Origin: Gracilibacillus massiliensis
GTDB taxonomy: Bacteria > Bacillota > Bacilli > Bacillales > Amphibacillaceae
Length of the DNA: 64,000 nucleotides
NCBI RefSeq assembly: GCF_001458115.1
Contig: NZ_CZRP01000013.1
Coordinates: 1,116,001 to 1,180,000 of the forward strand
Direction of reading: 5' to 3'
Position numbers and translations under genes: made by a program. Positions within the stretch are counted from its first letter, which is position 1, and the number at the start of each line of letters is the position of its first letter. Shown here piece after piece: positions 8,737-17,017 of this stretch. Under the pieces are notes generated by a model. It had not been told where the DNA came from, searched no databases, and worked only from the letters and a program-made list of their open reading frames with translations.

Positions 8737-10052
8737 TATATATTACCCTCCTCTTTAAATGATTTAGTTCGTCTAAATTGGAAAATGGCAAATATCGAAA
8801 CCATTAAACCAATGATTAATGAAATAGCTGCAGCCATACTGTAATCGTTTGTTTCAAATGTTAGCTTATATACCCAAGATATCAAGATGTCAGTACCTCC
8901 GGCATTTTGCCCTTGCACAGCTGGTCCACCTTCATTAAACAAATAAATAATATTAAAATTATTAAAGTTTGTCGTATATTGAATAATTAATAATGGAGCA
9001 GTCGCAAATAAAACGTGTGGCAACGTAATGTTGCGGAATTTTTGCCATCTTGTAGCCCCATCCACTTCTGCTGCTTCATACCACTCAGAGGATATACTTT
9101 GAAGAACCCCTGAAAATAAGGCAAATACAAATGGATAACCTAACCATGTCTGAATCATAATTAAGACTATTTTTGTGTAAAAAGGATCTGTCAGCCACGG
9201 CAGTCCATCCCCACCTATCAATGGAATAATAATATCTCGATTGATTGCACCAAATTCGTCATTAAACATCGCTGCAAAAATGAGAATGGAGACAAACGCC
9301 GGTACTGCCCACGGTAAAATGAGAATTGTTCGAATTGTTTTCTTAAATTTTACACGTTTATCATTTACAAGAACAGCAAGGATTAATCCAACGACAATCT
9401 GAAACGAAGTAGCTACAATTGTCCAAACAATCGTCCAAACAAAAACACTTGCAAATGTATTCTGCCAAATGGGCACTGTAGCTAAATCCATAAAGTTGCC
9501 AAAGCCAATCCACTCCACTAAATTACGTGGTGGTGAATTATACAAATCATAATTTGTAAAAGCTAAAGCAATCGCAAATAGCAACGGAAATACAACTGTA
9601 AAGATTAATAGTACTAATCCCGGAGCAGTCATAATATATGGGAATGCTTTATCATAGAGATTTTGGAGCGATTGTTTAATACCTGGAACAACCCATCCAT
9701 CATTAATTTTTTGTGCTTGCTTTTTAGCATCGATCACATTAAACACATAAAAAACAGCTGCCAGTGCTATTAAAAGCAAGGAGACAATTCCATATACAAG
9801 CAAATAAATAGAGTGATCGACACCAGGAATGGTACCTAACGTAGTAATTCCCCACAGACCTAACCAAAGAAAATCAAAAGTCGCTAAGATAAAGGCAATT
9901 TCCAAAATTATAAAAGAAATTCCCTTCATATAGCGCTTGTTATATACTTGTCCTAATCCGGCTAATAAAATGGATAGTACCATTGCAACATTCGGATTTA
10001 ATTTTTTCTGATTCTTTGGTAGATGTCCATTATTTTCTTCATTTTGAGCCAT
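8736..10052 (-). CDS. ganP: Galactan oligomer ABC permease, MalF type
   Basis: A 438-residue CUT1 permease with the long N-terminal extension characteristic of MalF/GanP: about 140 residues with three or four hydrophobic segments and a cytoplasmic KKQAQKINDGW stretch before the core domain. The EAA loop (YEAAEVDGATRWQKF) is near residue 325. The ATG follows GAGGTGG. It lies 67 bp after the binding-protein stop, separated by a strong stem-loop. No ATPase gene lies in the operon. Confidence 0.88.
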   Translation of the reverse strand: MAQNEENNGHLPKNQKKLNPNVAMVLSILLAGLGQVYNKRYMKGISFIILEIAFILATFDFLWLGLWGITTLGTIPGVDHSIYLLVYGIVSLLLIALAAVFYVFNVIDAKKQAQKINDGWVVPGIKQSLQNLYDKAFPYIMTAPGLVLLIFTVVFPLLFAIALAFTNYDLYNSPPRNLVEWIGFGNFMDLATVPIWQNTFASVFVWTIVWTIVATSFQIVVGLILAVLVNDKRVKFKKTIRTILILPWAVPAFVSILIFAAMFNDEFGAINRDIIIPLIGGDGLPWLTDPFYTKIVLIMIQTWLGYPFVFALFSGVLQSISSEWYEAAEVDGATRWQKFRNITLPHVLFATAPLLIIQYTTNFNNFNIIYLFNEGGPAVQGQNAGGTDILISWVYKLTFETNDYSMAAAISLIIGLMVSIFAIFQFRRTKSFKEEGNI

Positions 10053-10084
10053 CTATTCCACCTCTTTCATATACATAAATGGTC

Positions 10085-10112
10085 GAGTGGAAAAGAAACA
10101 TCTTTTCCACTC
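10085..10112 (-). other. Stem-loop between ganS and ganP genes
   Basis: A perfect 12-bp inverted repeat, GAGTGGAAAAGA and TCTTTTCCACTC, with a 4-base loop. It starts about 8 bases after the binding-protein stop codon and has no U-tract, so it is more likely an mRNA-stabilising or attenuating hairpin than a full terminator. Confidence 0.7.
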
Positions 10113-10119
10113 TTCCGTC

Positions 10120-11418
10120 TTATTCTGAAGTACCCATCGTACCAATTTTATCTTTAATAGATTGAACAGTATCTTTAACAGCACTTTCTACATCTGAACC
10201 ATTGTTAATCAATTCAATCGCAATATCCATGTCCCAAATTGGTGACATTTCAGGGACATTTGGCATTAAAGTACCATGTGGAACTTGTTCGGTATAACCT
10301 GCATAGATTGGATCTTCCACTGCATCTAAGATTTCAGGTCTTGGTGGTAATTCACCCGTAACTTCATAGTACAATTGAGAGTTTTCATCATTCGTCATAA
10401 ATTTAGCAAGATCTGTTGCCCATTTCTGATTCTCACTATAATAAGATACTAACCAAGATTTCACACCTACAAAAGATGGTGCCACTTCACCGTTCATTTT
10501 TGGTAGTGGTGCAGTAGCTAGATCATCACCAAGAGCTTCTTTGTAAATTGGCATATTCCAAGGACCACTAACTACCATTCCTACTTTTCCTTCTTTAAAC
10601 AATCCATCTAAAACGTCAACTGTTAACGTTTTAGGTAGCAAACCTTCATCAATAAATTCTTTATATTTCTGTAGACCTTCGATAGATCCTTCATTATCTA
10701 ATCCGATATCTGTAGGGTCATATACTCCGCCTTCTTCACCAAATACATAACCACCATATGCGTTCATAAAGGAATATAAATAGTAGAATTCAGGTGAAAT
10801 TAAAAATCCATATTCATCATTGCTTGGATTTGTCAAGTCTTGTGACATAGCTAGCACATCATCAATTGTTTCTGGAGCAGTGTCAATTAAACTCTTATTA
10901 TAAAAAGCAAAATATGTTTCAATTGCTACTGGAGCACCGTAGTTTTCGCCTTCATACAAGAACGCGTCCATTGCCACATCTGTAAAAGCGCCCGCTTCCT
11001 CATCCGTGTACTCAATTGGCATTGCTAAACCTTGTGCCACAATGTCCCCTAGACTATCTTGTGGTTGGAAAAATAAATCTGGACCGTCACCAGTTGGACC
11101 AGCTAAAGATAATTCTTGAACTTGATCTGGAATAGCTACCCGTTCATATTTAATTTCAATACCTGTTTCTTCTGTATATTTATCAAACATTTGGGTTGAT
11201 ACTTCTTCTGCAATATCTTCATCATTAATCCATACTACTAGTTCTTCTGGCTTATCTTCCTCTGTACTTTGACTTTCTTCATTATTCTCTTCGCTACTAC
11301 TTTCATTTTCTGTAGCTTCTTCTGCTCCCTCACGTTCTGGTGCACATGCTGCAAGTAAGAGAACAAATGATACCATTAATAATAAACCCCATAAAGTTTT
11401 GTTTTTAATCAACTTCAT
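10120..11418 (-). CDS. ganS: Galactan oligomer-binding lipoprotein
   Basis: A 432-residue extracellular solute-binding protein (family 1). The signal peptide ends in a lipobox LLAAC with lipidated Cys25, followed by a very acidic Glu/Ser/Asn-rich linker to about residue 55. The mature part shows the sugar-binding fold (ELVVWINDEDIAE, KVGMVVSGPWNM). It captures oligosaccharides for the two permeases downstream. The ATG follows GGAGG. The operon promoter, a cre-like site and an inverted repeat lie just upstream, and a stem-loop follows the stop. Confidence 0.88.
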   Translation of the reverse strand: MKLIKNKTLWGLLLMVSFVLLLAACAPEREGAEEATENESSSEENNEESQSTEEDKPEELVVWINDEDIAEEVSTQMFDKYTEETGIEIKYERVAIPDQVQELSLAGPTGDGPDLFFQPQDSLGDIVAQGLAMPIEYTDEEAGAFTDVAMDAFLYEGENYGAPVAIETYFAFYNKSLIDTAPETIDDVLAMSQDLTNPSNDEYGFLISPEFYYLYSFMNAYGGYVFGEEGGVYDPTDIGLDNEGSIEGLQKYKEFIDEGLLPKTLTVDVLDGLFKEGKVGMVVSGPWNMPIYKEALGDDLATAPLPKMNGEVAPSFVGVKSWLVSYYSENQKWATDLAKFMTNDENSQLYYEVTGELPPRPEILDAVEDPIYAGYTEQVPHGTLMPNVPEMSPIWDMDIAIELINNGSDVESAVKDTVQSIKDKIGTMGTSE

Positions 11419-11459
11419 GACCTCCTTAATAAATTAAATTAATTATCTTTACAAGTTTT

Positions 11460-11494
11460 ATTATAAAGCGATTTCAACTTGATAGATATATCAA
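11460..11494 (-). promoter_or_regulatory. ganS promoter region: -10, cre-like site, inverted repeat
   Basis: On the minus strand a TATAAT -10 box (11460-11465) overlaps TTGAAATCGCTTTAT (11463-11477), which fits the CcpA cre consensus with one mismatch. Just upstream is a perfect inverted repeat TTGATA-N4-TATCAA (11479-11494) where an activator could bind. There is no good -35 box at 17 bp, which fits activator dependence, likely on the neighbouring AraC protein. Confidence 0.5.
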
Positions 11495-11527
11495 ATTATT
11501 CTAGCCTACTTTCAAAAAACGAAACAA

Positions 11528-11554
11528 AGCCTGCATCATTTATTGATGCAGGCT
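11528..11554 (-). terminator. Terminator overlapping the end of the AraC gene
   Basis: An 11-bp stem AGCCTGCATCA / TGATGCAGGCT with a 5-base loop; the TAA stop codon of the regulator lies in the loop. On the minus strand TTTGTTTCGTTTTTTG follows. It separates the regulator gene from the ganS promoter. Confidence 0.8.
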
Positions 11555-12379
11555 TCGATAAGTACTCGGTGTGACCCCTTCACGTTTTTTAAATGTTGTG
11601 ACGAAATGACTTACTCCGTTAAACCCAACTTGTTTTGCAATTTCTTTTAAAGATAAATCTGGTATAGTGATTAAGATTCTTTTCGCTTCCCGAATTCTTA
11701 ATTGAACTAAAAAAGAATAGGGACTTATACCGAATGTATCATGAAACATCGTATTTAAATGTTGAGAACTCACTTGTGCTTTCTCAGACATTTCTAGTAA
11801 TCCAATATCTTGAGAATACACTTGTTCTAACCATTCTACTATCGCTTTGATTTTCTCAAAGGATTGAAGGACTGACAGTTTATTGTTCATTTGGCCATAC
11901 TTTTTTAAATGCATTAGAAATTGATATAAATCGGCAGAAATTTCATGGGATAAATGATGTGGGTCCTGATAATTTTCTAATTTTACTATCATTTTTTCCA
12001 TATGGTTTTCAAACGAAATATTATCGGTTTCTTCATAAAATGCAGAATAATTCATATCTAACGCATTAAGTATTGGTTCTATCGCTGCTCCAGTAAAGGT
12101 AATGTAATATGTTTCCCAATGGACTGTTGCATTATGATCGGAATAATATTTATGCGGGGTATACGGTGTTAATAAAATACCTTTGCCTTCAGGTAAAGAA
12201 AATGCTTGATTGGCTAATTCTATGACACCTTCGCCTTTAACTGTTTGTAACCAATGGTAATATGGATAACCTTCTTGGCGATCAAAATCCAATTCATATG
12301 GATTATAACCGATACTTTCGATGTACACGGGCAAGGGGTTTTCAGAAACAGAAAAAGTAAATCGTTTTTTCTCAGCCAC
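11540..12379 (-). CDS. AraC-family transcriptional regulator
   Basis: A 279-residue AraC protein: N-terminal cupin-like sugar-sensing domain (GYPYYHWLQTVKGEGVIEL, LLTPYTPHKYYS) and a C-terminal double helix-turn-helix at about residues 180-278 (ISPYSFLVQLRIREAKRIL, then IAKQVGFNGVSHFVTTFKK). The start is a GTG at 12379 with a weak ribosome binding site. It lies directly upstream of the ganS operon in the same direction, separated by a terminator, and is the best candidate for its activator. B. subtilis uses a LacI-type GanR instead. Confidence 0.85.
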   Translation of the reverse strand: MAEKKRFTFSVSENPLPVYIESIGYNPYELDFDRQEGYPYYHWLQTVKGEGVIELANQAFSLPEGKGILLTPYTPHKYYSDHNATVHWETYYITFTGAAIEPILNALDMNYSAFYEETDNISFENHMEKMIVKLENYQDPHHLSHEISADLYQFLMHLKKYGQMNNKLSVLQSFEKIKAIVEWLEQVYSQDIGLLEMSEKAQVSSQHLNTMFHDTFGISPYSFLVQLRIREAKRILITIPDLSLKEIAKQVGFNGVSHFVTTFKKREGVTPSTYRSLHQ

Positions 12380-12530
12380 TTTATCACTACTTTCATAGTA
12401 AATAGTTATATTTATCTATATTATAAATGATATTCTCTTAATCGCAAAACAGTATATTTCTACTAAACAGTAAACCGAGCAAATCCAAATTCACCCTATC
12501 ACTGCATAGGTATAAGAAGTATTATGCGGC

Positions 12531-12940
12531 ATAACTTTTGCTGTGAAATAATCTTTGAAAGCTGATAACTGCGTAACAATCACTCCGGCTTGCCCACTTC
12601 GCTGAATATAACTCTACAACGATTGCACATGCTAACATTTTGGATCAATGACAATTAATCCATCAGCTAAACTTTTTACCTTTTATTCATAATATGTGGA
12701 CGATATGGATTAAAAGCCTAACATGTTTATTCGTACTTAAGTTGTAAAGCATCAAAAAGCGCAGGCGTCCGTTTCCACTCCTGCGGGATGTTTTTATCCG
12801 AAGATCCACTTTTCAAGCGAACTTTGCTTAAAAAGTTAGCTGAGGAGAAAAACCCGCGGAAAGGGAAACGGACAAGCCGTAGCGGTTACTAAGCACACAC
12901 ATCATGTCAGAATTTTCATCAGGTCATGTCGCATTGTCCT
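12531..12940. repeat. Dispersed composite repeat, copy B (about 410 bp)
   Basis: This occupies most of the gene-free stretch 12380-12990. The left end has ATGCGGCATAACTTTTG and the right end its counterpart TCATGTCGCAT. The left module is largely deleted: the CTCCGGCTTGCCCACTTCGC edge passes straight into the central spacer (TCTACAACGATTGCACATGC). The right module at about 12765-12890 is complete, with TCCACTTTTCAAGCG and GCTTAAAAAGTTAGC arms and the GCGGAAAGGGAAACGGACAA edge. Orientation matches copy A. Confidence 0.78.
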
Positions 12941-12990
12941 TCTTACGTGCAGGAATTGATGGTGATTTATAATTAATGCGTATTATTAAA

Positions 12991-13016
12991 AACTACTATC
13001 TCAATAGATAGTAGTT
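12991..13016 (-). terminator. Terminator of the ROK repressor gene
   Basis: The stem AACTACTATCT / AGATAGTAGTT with a 4-base loop lies directly after the repressor stop codon. On the minus strand it is followed by TTTTAATAATA. Confidence 0.72.
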
Positions 13017-14212
13017 TAGTCTATAGCTGGTTCGAATAGTTCACTTAGGATTAATGCTACTGCGCCAAGGGAGGATCCATGGTCTCCTAACTTTGATACA
13101 TAGACAGGTGTCTGTTGGGCTTGCTCTGAAATAGCCCTGGTTTGAATAGTGTCTCTAATTGGTTCGAGGATGAACTTACCAGCCTTAGAAACACCTCCTC
13201 CAAGAATAATGGTACTTGGATTACACACATGAATTAAATTTGTTAAAGCAATACCCAAGTATGTTCCTGCCTCTTCTAAAATATCAATTGATAGTTTATC
13301 CCCTTCTATGGCTGCGTGATGCACCTTTTCTGCTGTTAAATCTCCATTATTATTATATTCAGATAGAATAGTAGAATTCCCTTGCTCAATCATCTTCACC
13401 ATTTTTTGTGCAATAGCTGGACCTGAAGCAACTGTCTGAAGGCAACCATCATTCCCACATGTACATGTTTCGCCATGTATATCGATCGTCATATGACCAA
13501 TTTCACCAGCTATGCCGTGTTCCCCGCTATATAACTTTCCATCTATCACTAATCCCGCACCAATCCCTCTTCCTACATTGATCGCAATCATACTAGTATT
13601 CGCTGTTTGATTTTGAAACCACGCTTCTCCTAGTGCTAATGCTTTTGCATCGTTCTCTACTTTTACATCCATGTCAAAAGTGGATTCTAGTTCGGATTTA
13701 ATATCCATATTACGTAATTTTAGGTTTGGTGCAAAAATGGCTATACCCTGTTCAGAATCAACTACACCATGCATAGCGACACCAATACCTATAAACTTTA
13801 AAGATTTATTTTGTGAAATTAAATGCTTTACTCCTGTTACGAGCATTTGCAAAAAATCATCCTCTTCAATTCCTACACTTACCGTTTTTTCAATTTTGTC
13901 CACTATTTTACCTGAAAGATCTGAAATAATAAATTGTACATCACTAGGGCCTGCATCTATACCAATAATATGAAAACCAGATGTATTTAACACTAACATT
14001 GTAGGTTTTCTTCCACCTTGTGAAATACCTAACTGACTTTCTTTGATAAGGTCTTGTTCTAATAACTCCTTGACAATTGTTCCTACTGTTGGTGGTGTAA
14101 GTTGTGTTTCTTTAGCAATTTGCGCTCGAGAAATGGATCCTGTTGAGCGTATTTTATTTAATATAATTGATTTATTTAATGACTTCATCCATTGAAAACT
14201 ACCACGTTGCAT
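13016..14212 (-). CDS. ROK-family sugar-responsive repressor (XylR/NagC type)
   Basis: A 398-residue ROK regulator. The N-terminal winged helix (ISRAQIAKETQLTPPTVGTIVKEL, residues about 25-55) precedes a ROK sugar-kinase fold with the AINVGRGIGAGLVIDG segment and the zinc motif CTCGNDGCLQ, which has Gln where Glu is usual. The ATG at 14212 follows GGGGGAAAC; an upstream in-frame ATG lacks a site. No sugar genes are directly attached: the gene is isolated between two inverted repeat copies. A palindrome overlapping its own -10 box suggests autoregulation. The regulated sugar is unknown. Confidence 0.85.
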   Translation of the reverse strand: MQRGSFQWMKSLNKSIILNKIRSTGSISRAQIAKETQLTPPTVGTIVKELLEQDLIKESQLGISQGGRKPTMLVLNTSGFHIIGIDAGPSDVQFIISDLSGKIVDKIEKTVSVGIEEDDFLQMLVTGVKHLISQNKSLKFIGIGVAMHGVVDSEQGIAIFAPNLKLRNMDIKSELESTFDMDVKVENDAKALALGEAWFQNQTANTSMIAINVGRGIGAGLVIDGKLYSGEHGIAGEIGHMTIDIHGETCTCGNDGCLQTVASGPAIAQKMVKMIEQGNSTILSEYNNNGDLTAEKVHHAAIEGDKLSIDILEEAGTYLGIALTNLIHVCNPSTIILGGGVSKAGKFILEPIRDTIQTRAISEQAQQTPVYVSKLGDHGSSLGAVALILSELFEPAID

Positions 14213-14232
14213 GTTTCCCCCAACTTTCTTAA

Positions 14233-14250
14233 TATACTTTAATAAGTATA
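14233..14250 (-). promoter_or_regulatory. Promoter and operator of the ROK repressor gene
   Basis: A perfect 7-bp inverted repeat with a 4-bp centre, TATACTTTAATAAGTATA, lies 21 bp before the start codon. On the minus strand its first arm forms an extended -10 box (TGGTATACT, hexamer at 14245-14250). This is a plausible autoregulatory operator. Confidence 0.5.
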
Positions 14251-14316
14251 CCATAATATTCAATTGCACTAAAAGACTTCCCCCAGATGAAGTAGTGATA
14301 TAGATGTATATAAGAA

Positions 14317-14836
14317 TGATTATGTGACACTATTTTAGTGGTAATTATGAGATATTATATGTGCTTTGCAATCGCTCCGGCTTTTCCGCTTCCCTTTCCG
14401 CGGGTTTTTTCCTCAGCTAACTTTTTAAGCAAAGTGCGCTTAAAAAGTGGATCTTCGGATAAAAACTTCCCGCAGGAGTAGAAGCGGACGCCTGCGCTTT
14501 TTAATGCTTTACAATTAAAGTAAGAATAAGAATATTGACTTTATTCAATATGACTATGAATTTGTCCTTGTATTACTTATCATTATTAGAAATATAAGCT
14601 TAAATTTGTAACAATCCATAATATTAGGCATTTGCATTTTTGCAGAGCATCATTGAGCGTAGGCGGCCACTCCAACTCCTATGGGACTCGTTTTTCCTGA
14701 AGATCCACTTTTCCATGCGGTTTTTGCTTGGAAAAGTTAGAAGGAAAAACCCCATGGAAAGGGGAGTGGCCAAGCCGTAGCGGATACCACACACGTACAT
14801 CATGTCAAAATTACCACTTCTGTTATGTCGTACTTT
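14317..14836. repeat. Dispersed composite repeat, copy C (about 520 bp)
   Basis: This fills most of 14213-14907. Both modules are present, at about 14375-14510 and 14655-14785, each with paired arms such as GCTAACTTTTTAAGC and GCTTAAAAAGTGGATC. The central spacer, about 14505-14645 (TTAATGCTTTACAATTAAAG, then ATTACTTATCATTATTAG and AATATAAGCTTA), is the reverse complement of the spacer of copy A. The right end reads TGTCAAAATTACCACTTCTG then TTATGTCGTAC, mirrored by the left end. No convincing gene. Confidence 0.8.
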
Positions 14837-14907
14837 TCTATTTTTATTCAGTATCTGTGTGACAATATACATTTTAAGTTGGGATGATGCTTTTTTATGG
14901 TATGTAA

Positions 14908-14939
14908 AAGGAGGTATGGAAGAGTTTCCATACCTCCTT
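14908..14939 (-). terminator. Terminator of the SDR-AKR operon
   Basis: A 13-bp stem, AAGGAGGTATGGA and its complement, with a 6-base loop, directly after the AKR stop. On the minus strand a short T-run follows. Confidence 0.8.
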
Positions 14940-14943
14940 CTTA

Positions 14944-15927
14944 TTAATATGGTCCACGAATGTGATCGTGTACTTCTTTTTGATAAAAAGACTCTAATTT
15001 AGCTAGCTCCTCAGCGGAAAAGTCTGGGACATCCAGTGCTGCCAAGTTATCCTCCACCTGTTTAACTGTTTTAAATCCAGGAATAACAGAAGAAATCGCG
15101 TCATGGCTTAAAATCCATTTCAATGCAGCACGAGTCATGTTGCCACGACCATCCGCAATCCAATTTAATTGTTCACTTAGCTCTACACCTTTTTCGAAAG
15201 GTAAACCAGCAAAGGTTTCACCTACATTAAAGGCTTCACCATCTTTATTAAACTTACGATGGTCATCCTCTTCAAACGTATGACCTTTTGAGAATTTACC
15301 TGTCAACAAACCACTTGCTAATGGTACTCTTGCTAAAATACCAACATTTTTCTCCTGTGCAACCGGGAATAATTCTGTTACTGGTTTTTGACGGAAAATA
15401 TTAAAGATCACCTGTATTGCGGCAACATTTGGGTTTTCCATCGATAACAAACCTTCTTCAACCGTCTCTACACTTACGCCATAGTGACGGATTTTCCCTT
15501 GTTGTTGTAATTTATCCAATACTTCAAATACTGCTCCATCACGCAAAATTTCAATTGGAGGACAATGGATTTGAATTAAGTCTAGTTGATCACGTTGTAA
15601 TCTTTTTAAACTATTCTCCACATAATTTGTAACAGACTCTTCTGAGTATGTTTTTGGATCATGGATATCACCTGCACGACAAAATTTTGACGCAATATGA
15701 ATTTTATCTTCTTTACCTTTTGTCGCTTTTGCTAATAATTCCTCGCTATGTCCATCACCATAGACATCTGCTGTATCAAAGAAATTGACACCAGCATCCA
15801 TAGCACGTGCTAATCCTTCTAGTGCCTCTTTATCATTCGTCTGTCCCCAAGCTCCACCAATTGCCCATGTACCAAAGCTTAGTTCACTTATTTTCATATC
15901 GGTTTTTCCAAACTGACGATATTGCAT
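14944..15927 (-). CDS. Aldo/keto reductase (AKR superfamily)
   Basis: A 327-residue NAD(P)-dependent aldo/keto reductase. The catalytic tetrad is visible as Asp and Tyr in FFDTADVYGDG, Lys in IASKFC and His in IQIHCPP. The C-terminal IPGFKTVKQVEDNL segment binds the cofactor. It resembles the YhdN/IolS-like branch. It lies 21 bp after the SDR gene under a shared cre site, so the pair probably carries out linked redox steps on a sugar or sugar-derived polyol. The substrate is not evident. Confidence 0.85.
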   Translation of the reverse strand: MQYRQFGKTDMKISELSFGTWAIGGAWGQTNDKEALEGLARAMDAGVNFFDTADVYGDGHSEELLAKATKGKEDKIHIASKFCRAGDIHDPKTYSEESVTNYVENSLKRLQRDQLDLIQIHCPPIEILRDGAVFEVLDKLQQQGKIRHYGVSVETVEEGLLSMENPNVAAIQVIFNIFRQKPVTELFPVAQEKNVGILARVPLASGLLTGKFSKGHTFEEDDHRKFNKDGEAFNVGETFAGLPFEKGVELSEQLNWIADGRGNMTRAALKWILSHDAISSVIPGFKTVKQVEDNLAALDVPDFSAEELAKLESFYQKEVHDHIRGPY

Positions 15928-15948
15928 ATGATCTCTCCTTTTCGTTTA

Positions 15949-16803
15949 CTATTTATTCGTTTTCACGTAGTCTCTCCAATTATGGACAGGCTGCCAACCT
16001 AATAGTTCTTTAGCTTTCTTATTACTTAATAATGTTTCATACCCATCAATTGGTTCACGAATATCCACTACATTTGGAAAGCAGGTTTCCATTAGTTCCT
16101 TGCTTGTAATATCCATGCTTGAATTATCCGCTGCTAGATTTAGTTCCACAGTTCCTAATCCATCTTTTTCTACTGCTAATCGGTACGCTGCACCAGCATC
16201 ACGAGCATCTATGTAACTCCAAAGAATTGGCTTTCTCAGTTCTGGCTTATCAATAAAGTCCGGGAAGTTTTCATACATGTCTGGCGCAATCACATTGCCT
16301 ACCCTCATAGAAACGACTTGCATACCTGTACGCTGATGGATCATTTCCGCTGTTTTTTCATTAACTATTTTGGATAACCCATAGCTATCTTCCGGCATTT
16401 GTGGATGCTCTTCATCGATCGGTACATATAACGGTTGAAGGTTTTGCTTGGTAAAGACAAGGCCGTAAGAAGATTCACTGGACGTAATCACTGCCTTTTT
16501 AATTCCAAGTGAGCCTGCCGCTTCTAATATATTATAGGTAGACATCACATTATTTTGAAATGTCACTTCATTAGGATGGGAATATGCTACTGGTATTGCT
16601 GCCAAATGAACAACGGCGTCTGCACCTTCTAATACACCATACACTTCTCCTAGGTTTGTTAAGTCTGCGATAATAGTTTTACACAGTGGATTCTCAGGAT
16701 GCTTCTGATCAACATTTACTACCTCATAACCATGATCCAAAAACTCTTGGACAACAGAAGGTCCTAATTTACCACTTCCACCTGTAATTACTACTTTTGT
16801 CAT
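15949..16803 (-). CDS. NAD-dependent epimerase/dehydratase (extended SDR)
   Basis: A 284-residue extended SDR. The Rossmann motif GGSGKLG is at residues 8-14 and the active-site Ser and YxxxK lie in SSESSYG and EDSYGLSK. It resembles sugar-nucleotide epimerases and uronate dehydrogenase-like oxidoreductases. The ATG at 16803 follows GGAAGGTGG with proper spacing; an upstream TTG would overlap that site. It is first in an operon with the AKR gene and has a perfect-consensus cre site just upstream. Its catabolic substrate is unknown; a role in sugar or uronate oxidation is inference. Confidence 0.8.
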   Translation of the reverse strand: MTKVVITGGSGKLGPSVVQEFLDHGYEVVNVDQKHPENPLCKTIIADLTNLGEVYGVLEGADAVVHLAAIPVAYSHPNEVTFQNNVMSTYNILEAAGSLGIKKAVITSSESSYGLVFTKQNLQPLYVPIDEEHPQMPEDSYGLSKIVNEKTAEMIHQRTGMQVVSMRVGNVIAPDMYENFPDFIDKPELRKPILWSYIDARDAGAAYRLAVEKDGLGTVELNLAADNSSMDITSKELMETCFPNVVDIREPIDGYETLLSNKKAKELLGWQPVHNWRDYVKTNK

Positions 16804-16824
16804 AACGATGCCACCTTCCAATTT

Positions 16825-16839
16825 TGTTTACGCTTCCAT
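16825..16839 (-). promoter_or_regulatory. CcpA cre site upstream of the SDR-AKR operon
   Basis: The minus strand reads ATGGAAGCGTAAACA, a full match to the cre consensus WTGNAANCGNWNNCW, about 22 bp before the SDR start codon. It would repress the operon on preferred sugars and may also affect the divergent two-component genes. Confidence 0.65.
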
Positions 16840-17017
16840 ATTGTATTGTACTCTCTTTTATAGAAGTTGAAAAAGAATCCGCTTGAGCTTATCTGAAAAT
16901 ACTATTTGAGATTTTTATATTTTATCGCTCAATAGGATATGATTTGGTATGATAGAGAATACGAAAGTAAAAATATCGAAACCTGTCAATCCTATTAAAA
17001 GGAGGACTAGTATATTA

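Noticed and set aside
14624-14872. Possible small gene of 82 codons on the minus strand
   Set aside because: It is a chance frame through repeat copy C and resembles the frame in copy A only because the DNA is repeated.
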